A stretch of 64,000 nucleotides of DNA from Rothia gullae (GTDB taxonomy: Bacteria; Actinomycetota; Actinomycetes; Actinomycetales; Micrococcaceae), in contig NZ_JANCOC010000007.1 of NCBI RefSeq assembly GCF_024294905.1, positions 1 to 64,000 of the forward strand, in the 5' to 3' direction. Below, one piece after another: positions 8,810 to 17,938 of this stretch; position 1 is the first letter of the stretch; the number at the start of each line of letters is the position of its first letter. Under the pieces are notes generated by a model. The model was not told the DNA's origin. It saw only the letters and a list, made by a program, of their open reading frames with translations, and made no database searches. The translations under genes and the position numbers were made by a program.

Positions 8810-10504
8810 TTAGAGGCCCAGCTCTTCCAGAATCGGCAGAGCCTGGCGTGCGCTCTCCTTCGCCTCAGCAGAAGAAATCTGCTGCAGAGCGATAGCCGCA
8901 ATCTGCTGTGCCTTCTCCTTGGTCACAGACTTCAGAACCGCAGCCACAGCGGGGATAGCGCCAGCATTCATGGATAGGGTGTCAACACCCAGACCAATCA
9001 GAACAACAGCCAGAGCCGGGTCAGCCGCAGCCTCACCACAGACGCTCACGTACTTCTTCTTACCCGCGGTGACCGATGCACGCTGAGCACCCTCAACGGT
9101 CATCTTAATCATCTTCAGCACTGCAGGCTGCCAGGGGTTGTTCAGGTGTGCCAGGTCGCCGAGCAGACGGTCAGCTGCCATGGTGTACTGGGTCAGGTCG
9201 TTGGTGCCGATGGACACGAAGTCGACCTCGCCCAGGATAGCCTCAGCGTTCATCACAGCTGCGGGGGTCTCAACCATCACACCGTGAACGGGCAGGCCAA
9301 TCTCCTTGAGCATGTTCGCGAAGTTGCGTGCCTCAGAGGTGGTCGAAATCATCGGAGCCATAACCCAGATGTCAGCGTCGGAGTTCTCCGAAGCAACCTT
9401 AATAGCCTCCAGCTGACGGGTCAGAACGCCAGGAACGGTCCAGTCGGTACGGAAACCGCGAACACCCAGTGCGGGGTTCTCCTCGGGGTTCACGTTCAGG
9501 AACGGCAGGGGCTTGTCAGCGCCAGCGTCCAGGGTACGAACCACGATGTGCTTGCCGGGGAATGCGTCAAACACGGACTTGTAGGTCTTAGCCTGAGTCT
9601 CGATGGAAGGCTCAGCGTCGTGGCCCAGGAAGCCGAACTCAGTGCGGAGCAGGCCAACACCCTCAGCCTTCAGGCTTGCCGCCTTCTCAGCTGACTTGCC
9701 GTCACCAACGTTTGCGTACAGCTCAACGCGGGTGCCGTCAGCCAGCACACCCTGACCATCGAAGTCAGCAACGGGCTTACGGTTTGCGTACTTGATTGCT
9801 GCTTCGCGGTCAGCGTCGGTGGGCTCGGTGTCAACGATACCTTCATTGGAGTCCACATAGACGATGGTGCCGTCAGCAATATCGGTCACGCCCTTAGCAG
9901 CCACAATAGCGGGCAGGCCCAGGCCGCGAGCCAGAATAGCGGTGTGTGCCTGGGGGCCACCGTCAGAGGTGATCAGTGCGATAACCTTCTCGGGGTCCAG
10001 AGTCGCGGTATCAGCCGGTGCCAGGTCAATAGCAGCCAGGATGAACGGCTCATCAGAAACGGGGATGCCGGGAGCCTGCTGGCCGGTCAGCTCAGCAACG
10101 ATGCGGGCACGCACGTCGTGGATGTCGGTAACGCGCTCAGCCATGTAGCCACCCAGGGCAGCCATCTGGTCTGCGAAGGAGGTTGCAGCCTCCCAGATTG
10201 CGCGCTCGGGAGCCATCTCCTGAGTCTCAACCAGCTTGATAGCGCTCTTGATGAGTGCACGGTCGGTAGCCATCTGAGAGGTGGACTTCAGAACAGCCTT
10301 ACCGTCACGGCCTGCGTTCTCTGCGCGAGCCAGCAGGTCTTCCTTAACGCGGACCGATGCGTCCTTGATACGCTGCGCTGCAGCCTCAGCGGTTTCGCCG
10401 TTCAGACGCAGACCGTCCTTGGGTTCCTCGATGGGCTTAGGCATCTGAAGAACGGGGCCAATAACGCGGCCGGCATATACGCCGACGCCCTTGTAGGTAG
10501 TCAT
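8810..10504 (-). CDS. ptsI: PTS enzyme I (phosphoenolpyruvate-protein phosphotransferase)
   Basis: Transfers phosphate from phosphoenolpyruvate to HPr, first step of the PTS. About 564 residues, usual size. The phosphorylated His is in GGPQAHTAILAR (family usually GGxTSHxAI). The PEP-binding C-terminal barrel shows LLRTEFGFLG, VMVETPAAV, SIGTNDLTQY and the Cys motif VSVCGEAAADP. Two candidate starts exist, ATG at 10513 and at 10504; AGGA is almost adjacent to the first but about 10 nt from the second, which begins MTTYKGVGVYAG, so the second is preferred. It lies 91 nt downstream of fruA. Confidence 0.97.
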   Translation of the reverse strand: MTTYKGVGVYAGRVIGPVLQMPKPIEEPKDGLRLNGETAEAAAQRIKDASVRVKEDLLARAENAGRDGKAVLKSTSQMATDRALIKSAIKLVETQEMAPERAIWEAATSFADQMAALGGYMAERVTDIHDVRARIVAELTGQQAPGIPVSDEPFILAAIDLAPADTATLDPEKVIALITSDGGPQAHTAILARGLGLPAIVAAKGVTDIADGTIVYVDSNEGIVDTEPTDADREAAIKYANRKPVADFDGQGVLADGTRVELYANVGDGKSAEKAASLKAEGVGLLRTEFGFLGHDAEPSIETQAKTYKSVFDAFPGKHIVVRTLDAGADKPLPFLNVNPEENPALGVRGFRTDWTVPGVLTRQLEAIKVASENSDADIWVMAPMISTTSEARNFANMLKEIGLPVHGVMVETPAAVMNAEAILGEVDFVSIGTNDLTQYTMAADRLLGDLAHLNNPWQPAVLKMIKMTVEGAQRASVTAGKKKYVSVCGEAAADPALAVVLIGLGVDTLSMNAGAIPAVAAVLKSVTKEKAQQIAAIALQQISSAEAKESARQALPILEELGL

Positions 10505-10604
10505 AGAGTTCATGTCCTATCTGTGGTTTGTCTACAGTGTAACGTGTTTTTTCACGCTCACACCTGCAAACAGACAATCAAATGAAGGTGAGGTTATACG
10601 GCCT

Positions 10605-12611
10605 TTACGCGGATGCCTTAGAGCGGACACCCAGGGACTTCAGCACCACGTACAGCATCGCCGAAACGACGGTACCGGCAACAACAGCCACCAGGAACAT
10701 CAGCGGGTTCTGCGCCAGACCAATAATCCAAATACCACCGTGCGGAGCCGGGGAAGCCACGTGCGCACCCATGGAGATTGCACCGGCAATAGCGCCACCA
10801 ACAATGGTCGAAGGAATCACGCGAGCCGGGTCAGCCGAAGCGAAGGGAATAGCACCCTCAGAGATGAAGGATGCACCCAGCAGCCACGCAGCCTTACCGT
10901 TCTCACGCTCGTTCTCGTTGAACAGCTTGGGACGCAGGGTGGTTGCCAGAGCCATAGCCAGCGGCGGAACCATACCGGAAATAATGACGGCAGCCATAAT
11001 TTCCTGGTTCACAGTCGCACCCGAGGACAAACCAGCGGTTGCGAAGAGGTAAGCAGCCTTGTTGATGGGGCCACCCAGGTCAGAAGCCATCATGGCACCC
11101 ATGATCAGACCCAGCAGCAGAGCGGAACCGCCAGACAGGGAGGTCAGCCAATCCTGCAGGGTGGTCATAACCCAAGCCAGGGGCGCACCGAGCAGCAGGT
11201 ACATTGCCAGGCCGGCAACCAGAGAAGTCACCAGCGGGGTGATGACCACGGGCATCATCGAGCCAAGCCAGCGGGGCAACTTCAGGGTGCCCAGAGCGTA
11301 CGCAATCAGACCGGCGAGAATACCGCCAACAATACCGCCAAGGAAGCCCGCGTTCACAGCAAGAGCCACTGACCCGGCGATGAAGCCCGGAGCAATACCG
11401 GGACGCTGAGCCAAACCATACGCAATGTACGCGGCAAGAGCCGGAACCATCAAGCTCAGGCCGAAACCACCGATGGTCTGTAGAACAGCACCCAGGTACA
11501 GGGTCCAGTGCACGTCACCGAGGTTGAACAGGGTTGCCGATTCGAGAATCGCCTTGGTGTTCACATCGCCAAGGTTCGGCACCGTAATTGCCTCGAAAAC
11601 GAAGCCCAGGGCGACCAGAATACCTCCGGCAGCAACGAACGGAATCATGTAGGAGATACCGGTCATCACAGCCTTGTAGATGCGCGAGCCCCAAGCGCCT
11701 TCGGTAGCGCCTGCGCTGCCCTCACCGCTGGATGCGGCAGCGGCAACGCGGGCACCATTGGGGTTCTCAGCCTCAGCCAGAGCCTCCGCAATCATTTCCT
11801 TAGGCTCGTCAATACCGCGCTTGACGGGAGACTCAACAAAGGGCTTACCTGCGAAGCGGTTACGCTCACGCACGTTCACGGACACCGCAAAAATCACGGC
11901 GTCTGCGGCGTCAATATCAGCCTGAGTCAGCTCCTCATTACCCGAGGAGCCCTGAGTCTCAACTTTCAGGTCGTAGCCGAGCTCTTCAGCAGCATACTTG
12001 AGGGCGTCGGCAGCCATGTAGGTGTGAGCGATACCAGTGGGGCATGCGGTCACAGCAACAATCTTCTTCACCGGAGCCGAAGCAACGGGGGTTTCCTGAG
12101 CGGAGGCGGCAACTGCGGCGGGTGCAGCCTCGGCGGGCTTGGCCTCGGCCTTCTTCTCACCCACGCCGAGCGCACCGTTGACCAGCTCAACGATCTCTTC
12201 AGCCGAGGAGGCTTCGCGCAGAGACGCGGTGAAGCTCTTCTTCATCAGGGAGCGTGCCAGGGTGGAGAGTAGCTTCAGGTGCGCCTGGTCAGCGCCATCG
12301 GGTGCAACGATGAAGAAAATCAGGTCGGCGGGGCCGTCCTTTGCGCCGAAGGAAACTGCCGGGTTGGGGCGCGCCATTGCCAGGGTCGGCTCGGTGACGG
12401 CGGCACTACGGCAGTGCGGAATCGCAATACCGCCGGGGATACCGGTGTCGGTCTTGGATTCGCGTGCCTCGGTAGCCGCGTAGAGCTGCTCGAAGTCGGT
12501 AGCGCGTCCAGCATTTACGACTGCCTGGGCGAGCTTGGCAATTACGTCGAATCGGGTCTCGCCGAGGTTCTCGTCCAGCAGGACGAGATCTGCGGTGATT
12601 AGATCAGACAT
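10605..12611 (-). CDS. fruA: PTS fructose transporter subunit EIIABC
   Basis: Imports fructose and phosphorylates it to fructose 1-phosphate. 668 residues with three domains: EIIA (about 1-150) with its active His in GIAIPHCRS; a Glu/Ala/Pro linker; EIIB (about 182-285) with the active Cys in ACPTGIAHTYMAADAL; and membrane EIIC (about 305-660) with about ten hydrophobic segments. The A-B-C order in one chain is common in Gram-positive fructose permeases. ATG at 12611 has GAGGG upstream. It lies 189 nt downstream of fruK, a gap that holds an imperfect hairpin. Confidence 0.96.
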   Translation of the reverse strand: MSDLITADLVLLDENLGETRFDVIAKLAQAVVNAGRATDFEQLYAATEARESKTDTGIPGGIAIPHCRSAAVTEPTLAMARPNPAVSFGAKDGPADLIFFIVAPDGADQAHLKLLSTLARSLMKKSFTASLREASSAEEIVELVNGALGVGEKKAEAKPAEAAPAAVAASAQETPVASAPVKKIVAVTACPTGIAHTYMAADALKYAAEELGYDLKVETQGSSGNEELTQADIDAADAVIFAVSVNVRERNRFAGKPFVESPVKRGIDEPKEMIAEALAEAENPNGARVAAAASSGEGSAGATEGAWGSRIYKAVMTGISYMIPFVAAGGILVALGFVFEAITVPNLGDVNTKAILESATLFNLGDVHWTLYLGAVLQTIGGFGLSLMVPALAAYIAYGLAQRPGIAPGFIAGSVALAVNAGFLGGIVGGILAGLIAYALGTLKLPRWLGSMMPVVITPLVTSLVAGLAMYLLLGAPLAWVMTTLQDWLTSLSGGSALLLGLIMGAMMASDLGGPINKAAYLFATAGLSSGATVNQEIMAAVIISGMVPPLAMALATTLRPKLFNENERENGKAAWLLGASFISEGAIPFASADPARVIPSTIVGGAIAGAISMGAHVASPAPHGGIWIIGLAQNPLMFLVAVVAGTVVSAMLYVVLKSLGVRSKASA

Positions 12612-12746
12612 ATTCCCTCCTCGGGTATGTGTTGGGGCGGGGATTCGTTCAGCGGTGCCAGGCTTCTCCCCTATATGAGTTCAAAGTGTGCGCAGTGTGT
12701 TGTGTGTGTAGCGTACGGATACGTGTGTATATATGTGCACAGCATC

Positions 12747-12780
12747 CCAGCTTATATTCACTTCTGAGAATAAAAGCTGG
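12747..12780. promoter_or_regulatory. Inverted repeat between fruK and fruA
   Basis: CCAGCTTATATTCAC (12747-12761) faces GAGAATAAAAGCTGG (12766-12780), complementary at 12 of 15 positions. It lies 20 nt past the fruK stop. There is no clean T tract on the minus strand, so it may tune read-through or mRNA stability rather than terminate. The neighbouring 12685-12740 is TG-rich. Confidence 0.45.
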
Positions 12781-12800
12781 AGGTGCGAAAACAGCCAGAA

Positions 12801-13751
12801 TTAGAGCTGTAGCTGACGAACAGTGACCTTCTCAGGAGTGGTCTGCTCCAGCGAAGGCATACAGGTACCAGGCAAAGCAGCAGCAGCCGAACCGTGAGCT
12901 ACCGCCCGAACCAGACAACCGGGGGCATCCTCACCACGAGTCTGAGCAATCAAGAAACCTGACAGCGACGAGTCACCGGCACCCACAGTGCTACGAACCT
13001 GAATCGGCTCGTGCACAGCATGCCAGATACCCTGCTCGGTCACCAGCACTGCACCACCGCCACCGAGGGTAGCAAGCACGTACTCAATGCCGTCGCCGAG
13101 TAGCTTCTGGGCAGTGCGGGCGGTCAGCTCGGGGCTAGCCTCCAGCTCCTCCCAGTTATCGCTACCGGTCAGCTGAGCCAGCTCCTCCGAGTTGGGCTTA
13201 ATCAGGGTGGGCTTGTGTTCACCGGTGACGGTCGCAATCAGCGGCGCCTCAGAGGTATCAACAGCAATCTTGCCCTCGTAGCCAGAGGCGCGCAGTGCCG
13301 CAACCAGCTTGGAATAGTAGGTCGGTTCCAGACCCGGAGGCAGCGAACCAGCCAAAACCACCCAGTCGGCACCTTTGGAATGCTCAACCACCAGCTCGTC
13401 CAGCTTCTGCCGCAGTTCAGCATCAAAAACAGTGCCGGGGGCGTTCAGCTTGGTGGTGGTGCCATCCGGGTCAACCACGGTGATGTTCGAGCGAATCGGC
13501 TCACCGGTGGGCAGGTTAGCAAACTCAACGTCCACAGCCTGCAGTGCGGTCAGCACCGGGTCGGTGGCTTCACCGGGCACAATGGCGAGGGTCGGCACGC
13601 TGGAAACCTGCAGGGCGCGGGAAATATTCACGCCTTTGCCACCGGGATCCTGCACGGCACCGACAGCACGCTGCACGGCACCGTGAGCCAGGGGCGCACC
13701 GAGTTCAATGGTGCGGTCCAGGCTGGGGTTGGCGGTCAAAGTAATAATCAT
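12801..13751 (-). CDS. fruK: 1-phosphofructokinase
   Basis: Phosphorylates fructose 1-phosphate to fructose 1,6-bisphosphate. 316 residues, a PfkB-family ribokinase fold. Motifs: the substrate-binding GGKGVNISRAL near residue 37, the anion-hole/catalytic signature VGAGDSSLSGFL near residue 252, and LAGSLPPGL. The start overlaps the fruR stop by one base (TAATG), indicating translational coupling with the regulator. The genes fruR, fruK and fruA form one unit with ptsI behind them. Confidence 0.96.
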   Translation of the reverse strand: MIITLTANPSLDRTIELGAPLAHGAVQRAVGAVQDPGGKGVNISRALQVSSVPTLAIVPGEATDPVLTALQAVDVEFANLPTGEPIRSNITVVDPDGTTTKLNAPGTVFDAELRQKLDELVVEHSKGADWVVLAGSLPPGLEPTYYSKLVAALRASGYEGKIAVDTSEAPLIATVTGEHKPTLIKPNSEELAQLTGSDNWEELEASPELTARTAQKLLGDGIEYVLATLGGGGAVLVTEQGIWHAVHEPIQVRSTVGAGDSSLSGFLIAQTRGEDAPGCLVRAVAHGSAAAALPGTCMPSLEQTTPEKVTVRQLQL

Positions 13752-14542
13752 TAGGCAATCACAATCTCAACGTTTGCGGCCTCGAGTGCCTGACGGAGGA
13801 CACCTTCGGGCTCGCGATCAGTAATGAGAGTGTCAATATCCTCAAATCCAGCGAAGCGGACCAGGGATTCCTGACCGAACTTCGCGGAGTCACAGAGCAA
13901 GACCACGCGGCGGGCTGCCTTGCAAATTGCGGTCTTGACGATGGCTTCGTTCATGCCGGGGGTGGAGATGCCGAAGTGGGCTTCAATACCGTTGGCACCA
14001 ATGAAAGCAATATCGGGGCGCATTGTGCCGAAGTGCTCTGCGGCGCGTGCACCAACAGCAGCCCAAGTCATCTTGCGCAGCTGACCGCCAACTAGTTCAA
14101 GGGTCACGCCTTCGGCTTCGGCGAGCTTGACTGCAATGTGCAGTGCGTGGGTGATAAGGATGCGGTCATTGCCGGTCTTGAGGCTGAAGTTCTCGGCGCC
14201 GATGTAGTCGGCGAGAACTTCAATGGTGGAGCCGGCGTCCAGGACGATGGAGCCCGCCTCGGAGTCACGCAGCATCTGATATGCCTTGGTGGCGATGCGG
14301 CGCTTTTCGGGAGTGTTCATACCCTGTCGGGAGGAGATGGAGGACTCCAGGGAGGTGGACTGCTCAATGGTGACAGCACCACCGTGGACACGGCGGAGCT
14401 TACCTGCTTCTTCCAGCGCGGCGAGGTCACGACGCACGGTCTCCATGGTCACATCATAACGGCGCGCAAGGTCAGCGCCGTTGACACGACGTGCGGAGGC
14501 AACAAGCTTTGCAATTTCGGCACGGCGTTCTTCTGCGAACAT
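13751..14542 (-). CDS. fruR: DeoR-family transcriptional regulator of the fru operon
   Basis: 263 residues. N-terminal DeoR helix-turn-helix (RRVNGADLARRYDVTMETVR, then RDLAALEEAGKLRRVHGGA) and a C-terminal DeoR sensor domain that in this family binds a phosphosugar (SIVLDAGSTIEVLADYIG; LICD-like DSAKFGQESLVRFAGF). As first gene of the operon it most likely represses fruKA and responds to fructose 1-phosphate or fructose 1,6-bisphosphate; that ligand is an inference. ATG at 14542 follows AAAGGAAC. Confidence 0.92.
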   Translation of the reverse strand: MFAEERRAEIAKLVASARRVNGADLARRYDVTMETVRRDLAALEEAGKLRRVHGGAVTIEQSTSLESSISSRQGMNTPEKRRIATKAYQMLRDSEAGSIVLDAGSTIEVLADYIGAENFSLKTGNDRILITHALHIAVKLAEAEGVTLELVGGQLRKMTWAAVGARAAEHFGTMRPDIAFIGANGIEAHFGISTPGMNEAIVKTAICKAARRVVLLCDSAKFGQESLVRFAGFEDIDTLITDREPEGVLRQALEAANVEIVIA

Positions 14543-14668
14543 AAATCTGGTGTTCCTTTGGGCTAGTGGGAGGAAATTTGTGCGTTCTTTTCTGTGTTCT
14601 GCTCGGCTTTTATGACCGTGAGAGACATGGTTTCAGTGAGCCATCAGAACGCTTGAGGGCAATACTTG

Positions 14669-14698
14669 ATTTTATGTGGGTTTTTGTGGGTGAGTCAA
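14669..14698 (-). promoter_or_regulatory. Candidate fru operon promoter
   Basis: On the minus strand TTGACT (14698-14693) and TAAAAT (14674-14669) are separated by 18 nt, both five of six matches to the consensus, about 125 nt upstream of the fruR start. The remaining 14543-14873 is AT-rich leader and upstream sequence without a gene. Confidence 0.5.
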
Positions 14699-14868
14699 TA
14701 TAAAACACTGTATTTGCTGGAATATTACCCGAATGTTCCCTACAGAAACCACACCATATCGGAAGTTACTGCCTTTTTATGTCTGTTTGATCTAATGAAC
14801 TGTTGGGTTTTCCTACTCCCTCACCATCCCCGCAGTGTCCAATACTTACACGGCGCCCTCACAGGGCA

Positions 14869-14928
14869 AAAAGTGGAGGCGCCAGCTCCGAAAACCCTCA
14901 GCGAGACTCCTCGAAACCAGCGCCTCCA
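14869..14928 (-). terminator. Terminator of the VanZ-like gene
   Basis: TGGAGGCGC (14874-14882) pairs with GCGCCTCCA (14920-14928); the minus strand continues into five T (14873-14869). It lies 14 nt past the stop at 14943. The loop is long (about 37 nt). Confidence 0.7.
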
Positions 14929-14942
14929 CCGGGCACAGAACC

Positions 14943-15422
14943 TTATTTACCTTGACGTTCGCGACGCACGCAGCGCCAACGATGCACGCCCAAAGCACCC
15001 GCCGCACCCAGCAGGGCACCCGAACCGTTCATCAGCACATCCACCGGGTCGCCGGTACGATCAGGCATGAAACTCTGAATCGTCTCAATGCAGGCGCTGA
15101 CCAAAAATCCCGAGTACAGCACGTACGGGCGAGCCTTCGGTTTGAGCAGCAGGGCAAAAAGAAAACCGCCCGGAATAAACATGATGACATTCGAGAGCTG
15201 CTCGATGCTCGAATAGGTGATAAACGCAGGCAGCCAGCCCTCGGCGTGACCGGTATCCAGCAGCTGCGCCAGGCGGCCGCCCGTCTCGTTATCGTCCACA
15301 TGCACGGGGGCGAACACGATACTCGCCACCACCGCGCAGTAGAGCGCCGTGACCGGCCAGAGAATCAGCCGCCACACGCGAGCGCTAGAGCGACCGCTAC
15401 CGGGTTGTCCATTACCAAACAA
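14943..15422 (-). CDS. VanZ family membrane protein
   Basis: About 159 residues with four hydrophobic segments. The VanZ-like core is visible as SNVIMFIPGGFLFALLL and ETIQSFMPDRTGDPVDVLMN. VanZ proteins confer low-level teicoplanin resistance in enterococci, but most members are uncharacterised membrane proteins, so no resistance is implied. No ATG fits in frame; TTG at 15422, inside the end of the upstream phosphatase gene with GAGGCGGG before it, is the best start, giving an 11-base overlap and suggesting translational coupling. A GTG further in (VWRLILW) is the alternative. Confidence 0.75.
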   Translation of the reverse strand: MFGNGQPGSGRSSARVWRLILWPVTALYCAVVASIVFAPVHVDDNETGGRLAQLLDTGHAEGWLPAFITYSSIEQLSNVIMFIPGGFLFALLLKPKARPYVLYSGFLVSACIETIQSFMPDRTGDPVDVLMNGSGALLGAAGALGVHRWRCVRRERQGK

Positions 15423-16701
15423 GGCGACCCGCCTCGTCGAACTGCTTGGTCGAGTCCCACGCGAACAGGCCCGGCACGTCAATCGTGAGCGGTTCGGCGT
15501 TCGGCACAGTCACGGTCCATTCTTCACCGGCTGCTGCGGAGAGGGCGCGGCGGATAAAGCTGCCGTGGCTGACGGCAATAATCTTCCGGTCGCCCGAGCC
15601 TTCAGAGAGTTCACGCACGATATTGCGCAGGGTACGCACCGCACGAATGTACACGTCACGTTCGGACTCCACGTTCGGGTAGTAGCGTTCCGGGGCGCGG
15701 CGTTCGGGGGCGGGAATGTCCAGGCCTTCGCCAGCACCGTAGGCGCGTTCCACCAGTTCGGGGTAGGTCTTGTACACCTGCAGGTCGAAGTGCTCACCGA
15801 CCAGCTGCGCGGTCTCGTGGGCGCGGGACAGCGGCGAGGACACCAGCACGGTGAATTCCAGACCCATGTCGGCGAGCTTCTTGCCGGTGGCGCGTGCCTG
15901 CTCGCGACCGGTGTCATTGAGCGGAATGTCGGTGATGCCCTGCATCAGGTTCGCCTTGTTCCAGTCGGTCTGGCCGTGACGGATCAGGGTGAGGGTCGTG
16001 TTCTTGGCACCCGCCGGGACCTCTTCGGGGCTCAGCTCGGGCTCCAGGTGCTGCACAACCAGGCGGTCGATTGCCTCGTCCAGGTACTGCAGGGGCACCT
16101 CGGTCAGAGAGGCGTTCACCGGGATCGGGTAGATGCCGTCATCGTTGAGTAGTTCGGGGTGGCGCTCAGCGACCAAGGCGGTCATGGTCAGGGCAATCAG
16201 CATGCCGTGCGCGGCGACCACAACGGTCTGACCCTCGTATTCGCGACGGACTCGGTTCAGCGCCGCGAGGGAGCGGGCGAGGAAGTCCTTCTTCGATTCC
16301 ACATTGAAAGCATTGTTGGACTGGCGGGAGGCGAGAATCAGCTCGCGGGTAGCGATCTGGCCTTCCAGGTCACCAAAGGAACGTTCCTGGAAGCCGTCAA
16401 CGGCACCGCGGTAGGGTACGCCCAGGCCTTCGGCTACGATTTCGGCGCTTTCTACGGCGCGGGAAAGGGGTGAGGAGACGATAGTGTCCACGGTGGTGCC
16501 CTCAGCTACTGCCTGCTGCAGGGCACCGATAGCAGTGCGGACCTGCTCTCTGCCGGTGTCGTTGAGGGGGATGTCGGTGCCGCCCTGGAAGCGGTGGTCA
16601 ATGTTCCAGTCGGTCTGGCCATGGCGCAGGAAGATAATGCGGGTTCCTGCCTCGGGATTGGCTACAGGAGTGATGATGGGGGTGTTCTGTGCGTCGGTCA
16701 T
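15412..16701 (-). CDS. Histidine phosphatase with two tandem phosphoglycerate-mutase domains
   Basis: 429 residues. Two full histidine-phosphatase domains follow one another: domain 1 starts IIFLRHGQTDWN (about residue 22) and has its second His in VVVAAHGMLIALT; domain 2 starts LTLIRHGQTDWN (about 237) and has IIAVSHGSFIRRAL. Both RHG catalytic motifs and both distal histidines are intact. The motif PLNDTGREQ also recurs in each. Substrates of this superfamily range from phosphosugars to alpha-ribazole phosphate; none can be assigned. It is divergent from the ABC transporter pair and overlaps the VanZ-like gene downstream. Confidence 0.9.
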   Translation of the reverse strand: MTDAQNTPIITPVANPEAGTRIIFLRHGQTDWNIDHRFQGGTDIPLNDTGREQVRTAIGALQQAVAEGTTVDTIVSSPLSRAVESAEIVAEGLGVPYRGAVDGFQERSFGDLEGQIATRELILASRQSNNAFNVESKKDFLARSLAALNRVRREYEGQTVVVAAHGMLIALTMTALVAERHPELLNDDGIYPIPVNASLTEVPLQYLDEAIDRLVVQHLEPELSPEEVPAGAKNTTLTLIRHGQTDWNKANLMQGITDIPLNDTGREQARATGKKLADMGLEFTVLVSSPLSRAHETAQLVGEHFDLQVYKTYPELVERAYGAGEGLDIPAPERRAPERYYPNVESERDVYIRAVRTLRNIVRELSEGSGDRKIIAVSHGSFIRRALSAAAGEEWTVTVPNAEPLTIDVPGLFAWDSTKQFDEAGRLVW

Positions 16702-16727
16702 CCTTCTAGTATGGCACTGCCTCCATG

Positions 16728-16781
16728 CAGTTCAAGGCCGCCGCCCAGTTCAAAGCCTCGGCGCAGTTCAAGGGGTACGCG
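16728..16781. repeat. Three tandem 18-bp repeats
   Basis: Units starting CAGTTCAA at 16728, 16746 and 16764 lie exactly 18 bp apart, well conserved in the first ten bases and diverging after. They are in the divergent promoter region between the double phosphatase and the ABC transporter. Confidence 0.7.
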
Positions 16782-16805
16782 ACTTATCCCTTCTGCTGAG
16801 GCGCA

Positions 16806-16823
16806 CTCATACCGCGGTATGAG
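16806..16823. promoter_or_regulatory. Perfect 18-bp palindrome, candidate operator
   Basis: CTCATACCGCGGTATGAG is a perfect inverted repeat with no spacer, located between two divergent genes (about 105 nt upstream of the phosphatase start and 144 nt upstream of the ABC gene). Size and symmetry fit a dimeric TetR/GntR-type operator. No regulator gene is adjacent. Confidence 0.5.
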
Positions 16824-16966
16824 CTGCGGGGTGGTTGAACGCCCCGTCGGGCGAATTTTTTCAGGGTTTTCCCATATTTTTCAGCCCTCAGACGGAGGGG
16901 TCAGCCGCCAAGAAGCTGAGATTATAGAAGAGTACTTCCGTTAGTTCATACCCAATGAAGGTTGTC

Positions 16967-17938
16967 ATGACGCAGAATCCTCAATCTCAGAACCCGCAGT
17001 TCCAGGCTCAGAACCCGTACTCAATGACCCCTCCGCAGGCGGCGCAGCCTGCCGGTCAGTATTCCGCTCAGCAGGGTCAGCCCGGCCAACCTAACCAGCC
17101 GAGTCAGGCGGGCTACTATCAGGGTCAGCCGCAGGGCTACCCGGCTCAGGCACCTCAGCAGATGCAGCAGGCGTCCTTCGCGCGCGGTGCGATTATTTCT
17201 GCCCGTAACCTGCACAAGTCTTACGGCAACAACCCGGTGCTGCGTAACGTGAGCCTCGATATTTTCCCCGGTGAGTCCGTGGCGATTATGGGTCCTTCCG
17301 GTTCCGGTAAGACCACCCTGTTGCATGCACTCTCGGGTATTATCAAGCTCGATGCCGGTTCTGTGCTGTTCAATGGCCCGGCCGGTCAGGTGGCGGTGGA
17401 GTCCCTTAGCGAGCGTGAGCGCACCTCCCTGCGCGCTAACTCGTTTGGTTTCGTGTTCCAGCAAGGTCTGCTGGTTCCCGAGCTGACCGCGGAAGAGAAT
17501 GTCTCCCTCGCCGCGATGATTGCCGGTGTTCCCCGCCAGCAGGCGCGTTCTATTTCGGCTGATTTGCTGAACCGTCTGGGTTTGGGGCAGATGCTGGACC
17601 GCCGTATGGGTGAGATGTCCGGTGGTCAGGCTCAGCGTGTGGCGATTGCTCGCTCCCAGGTGAACGGTGCCCCCGTGACTTTCGCGGATGAGCCGACCGG
17701 CGCGCTGGATTCGAAGACCGCGCGTGAGGTGATGGCGCTGCTGCTGACCATGATTCCGCAGCAGGGTAAGACTCTGCTGGTGGTTACTCACGACCCGAAC
17801 GTGGCGGCGGCGTGCTCCCGCGTGGTGTATCTGCAGGATGGTCAGATCGTGAGCGATCAGCGCAATAACCAGGGCGGTGTTCCCGCGCAGAACCCCAGTG
17901 CTCAGAACCTTGGCGCGCAGTCTCAGGCAGGTGCATAA
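16967..17938 (+). CDS. ABC transporter ATP-binding protein (MacB/LolD type)
   Basis: About 323 residues. The first 70 residues are a Gln/Pro/Asn/Gly-rich low-complexity region; the ATPase follows with Walker A MGPSGSGKTTLLHALSG, Q-loop FGFVFQQGLLVPELTAEENV, signature EMSGGQAQRVAIARS and Walker B VTFADEPTGALD. The ATG at 16955 is in frame, but AAGG lies 6 nt before the ATG at 16967, which is preferred. The stop overlaps the FtsX-like permease start by one base. Likely energises an FtsX-type exporter or mechanotransmission complex; substrate unknown. Confidence 0.92.
   Translation: MTQNPQSQNPQFQAQNPYSMTPPQAAQPAGQYSAQQGQPGQPNQPSQAGYYQGQPQGYPAQAPQQMQQASFARGAIISARNLHKSYGNNPVLRNVSLDIFPGESVAIMGPSGSGKTTLLHALSGIIKLDAGSVLFNGPAGQVAVESLSERERTSLRANSFGFVFQQGLLVPELTAEENVSLAAMIAGVPRQQARSISADLLNRLGLGQMLDRRMGEMSGGQAQRVAIARSQVNGAPVTFADEPTGALDSKTAREVMALLLTMIPQQGKTLLVVTHDPNVAAACSRVVYLQDGQIVSDQRNNQGGVPAQNPSAQNLGAQSQAGA

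Noticed and set aside
14943..15482. Longer N-terminus of the VanZ-like protein
   Set aside because: The added residues are in the overlap with the phosphatase gene and would need a start far inside it; the TTG with GAGGCGGG is favoured.
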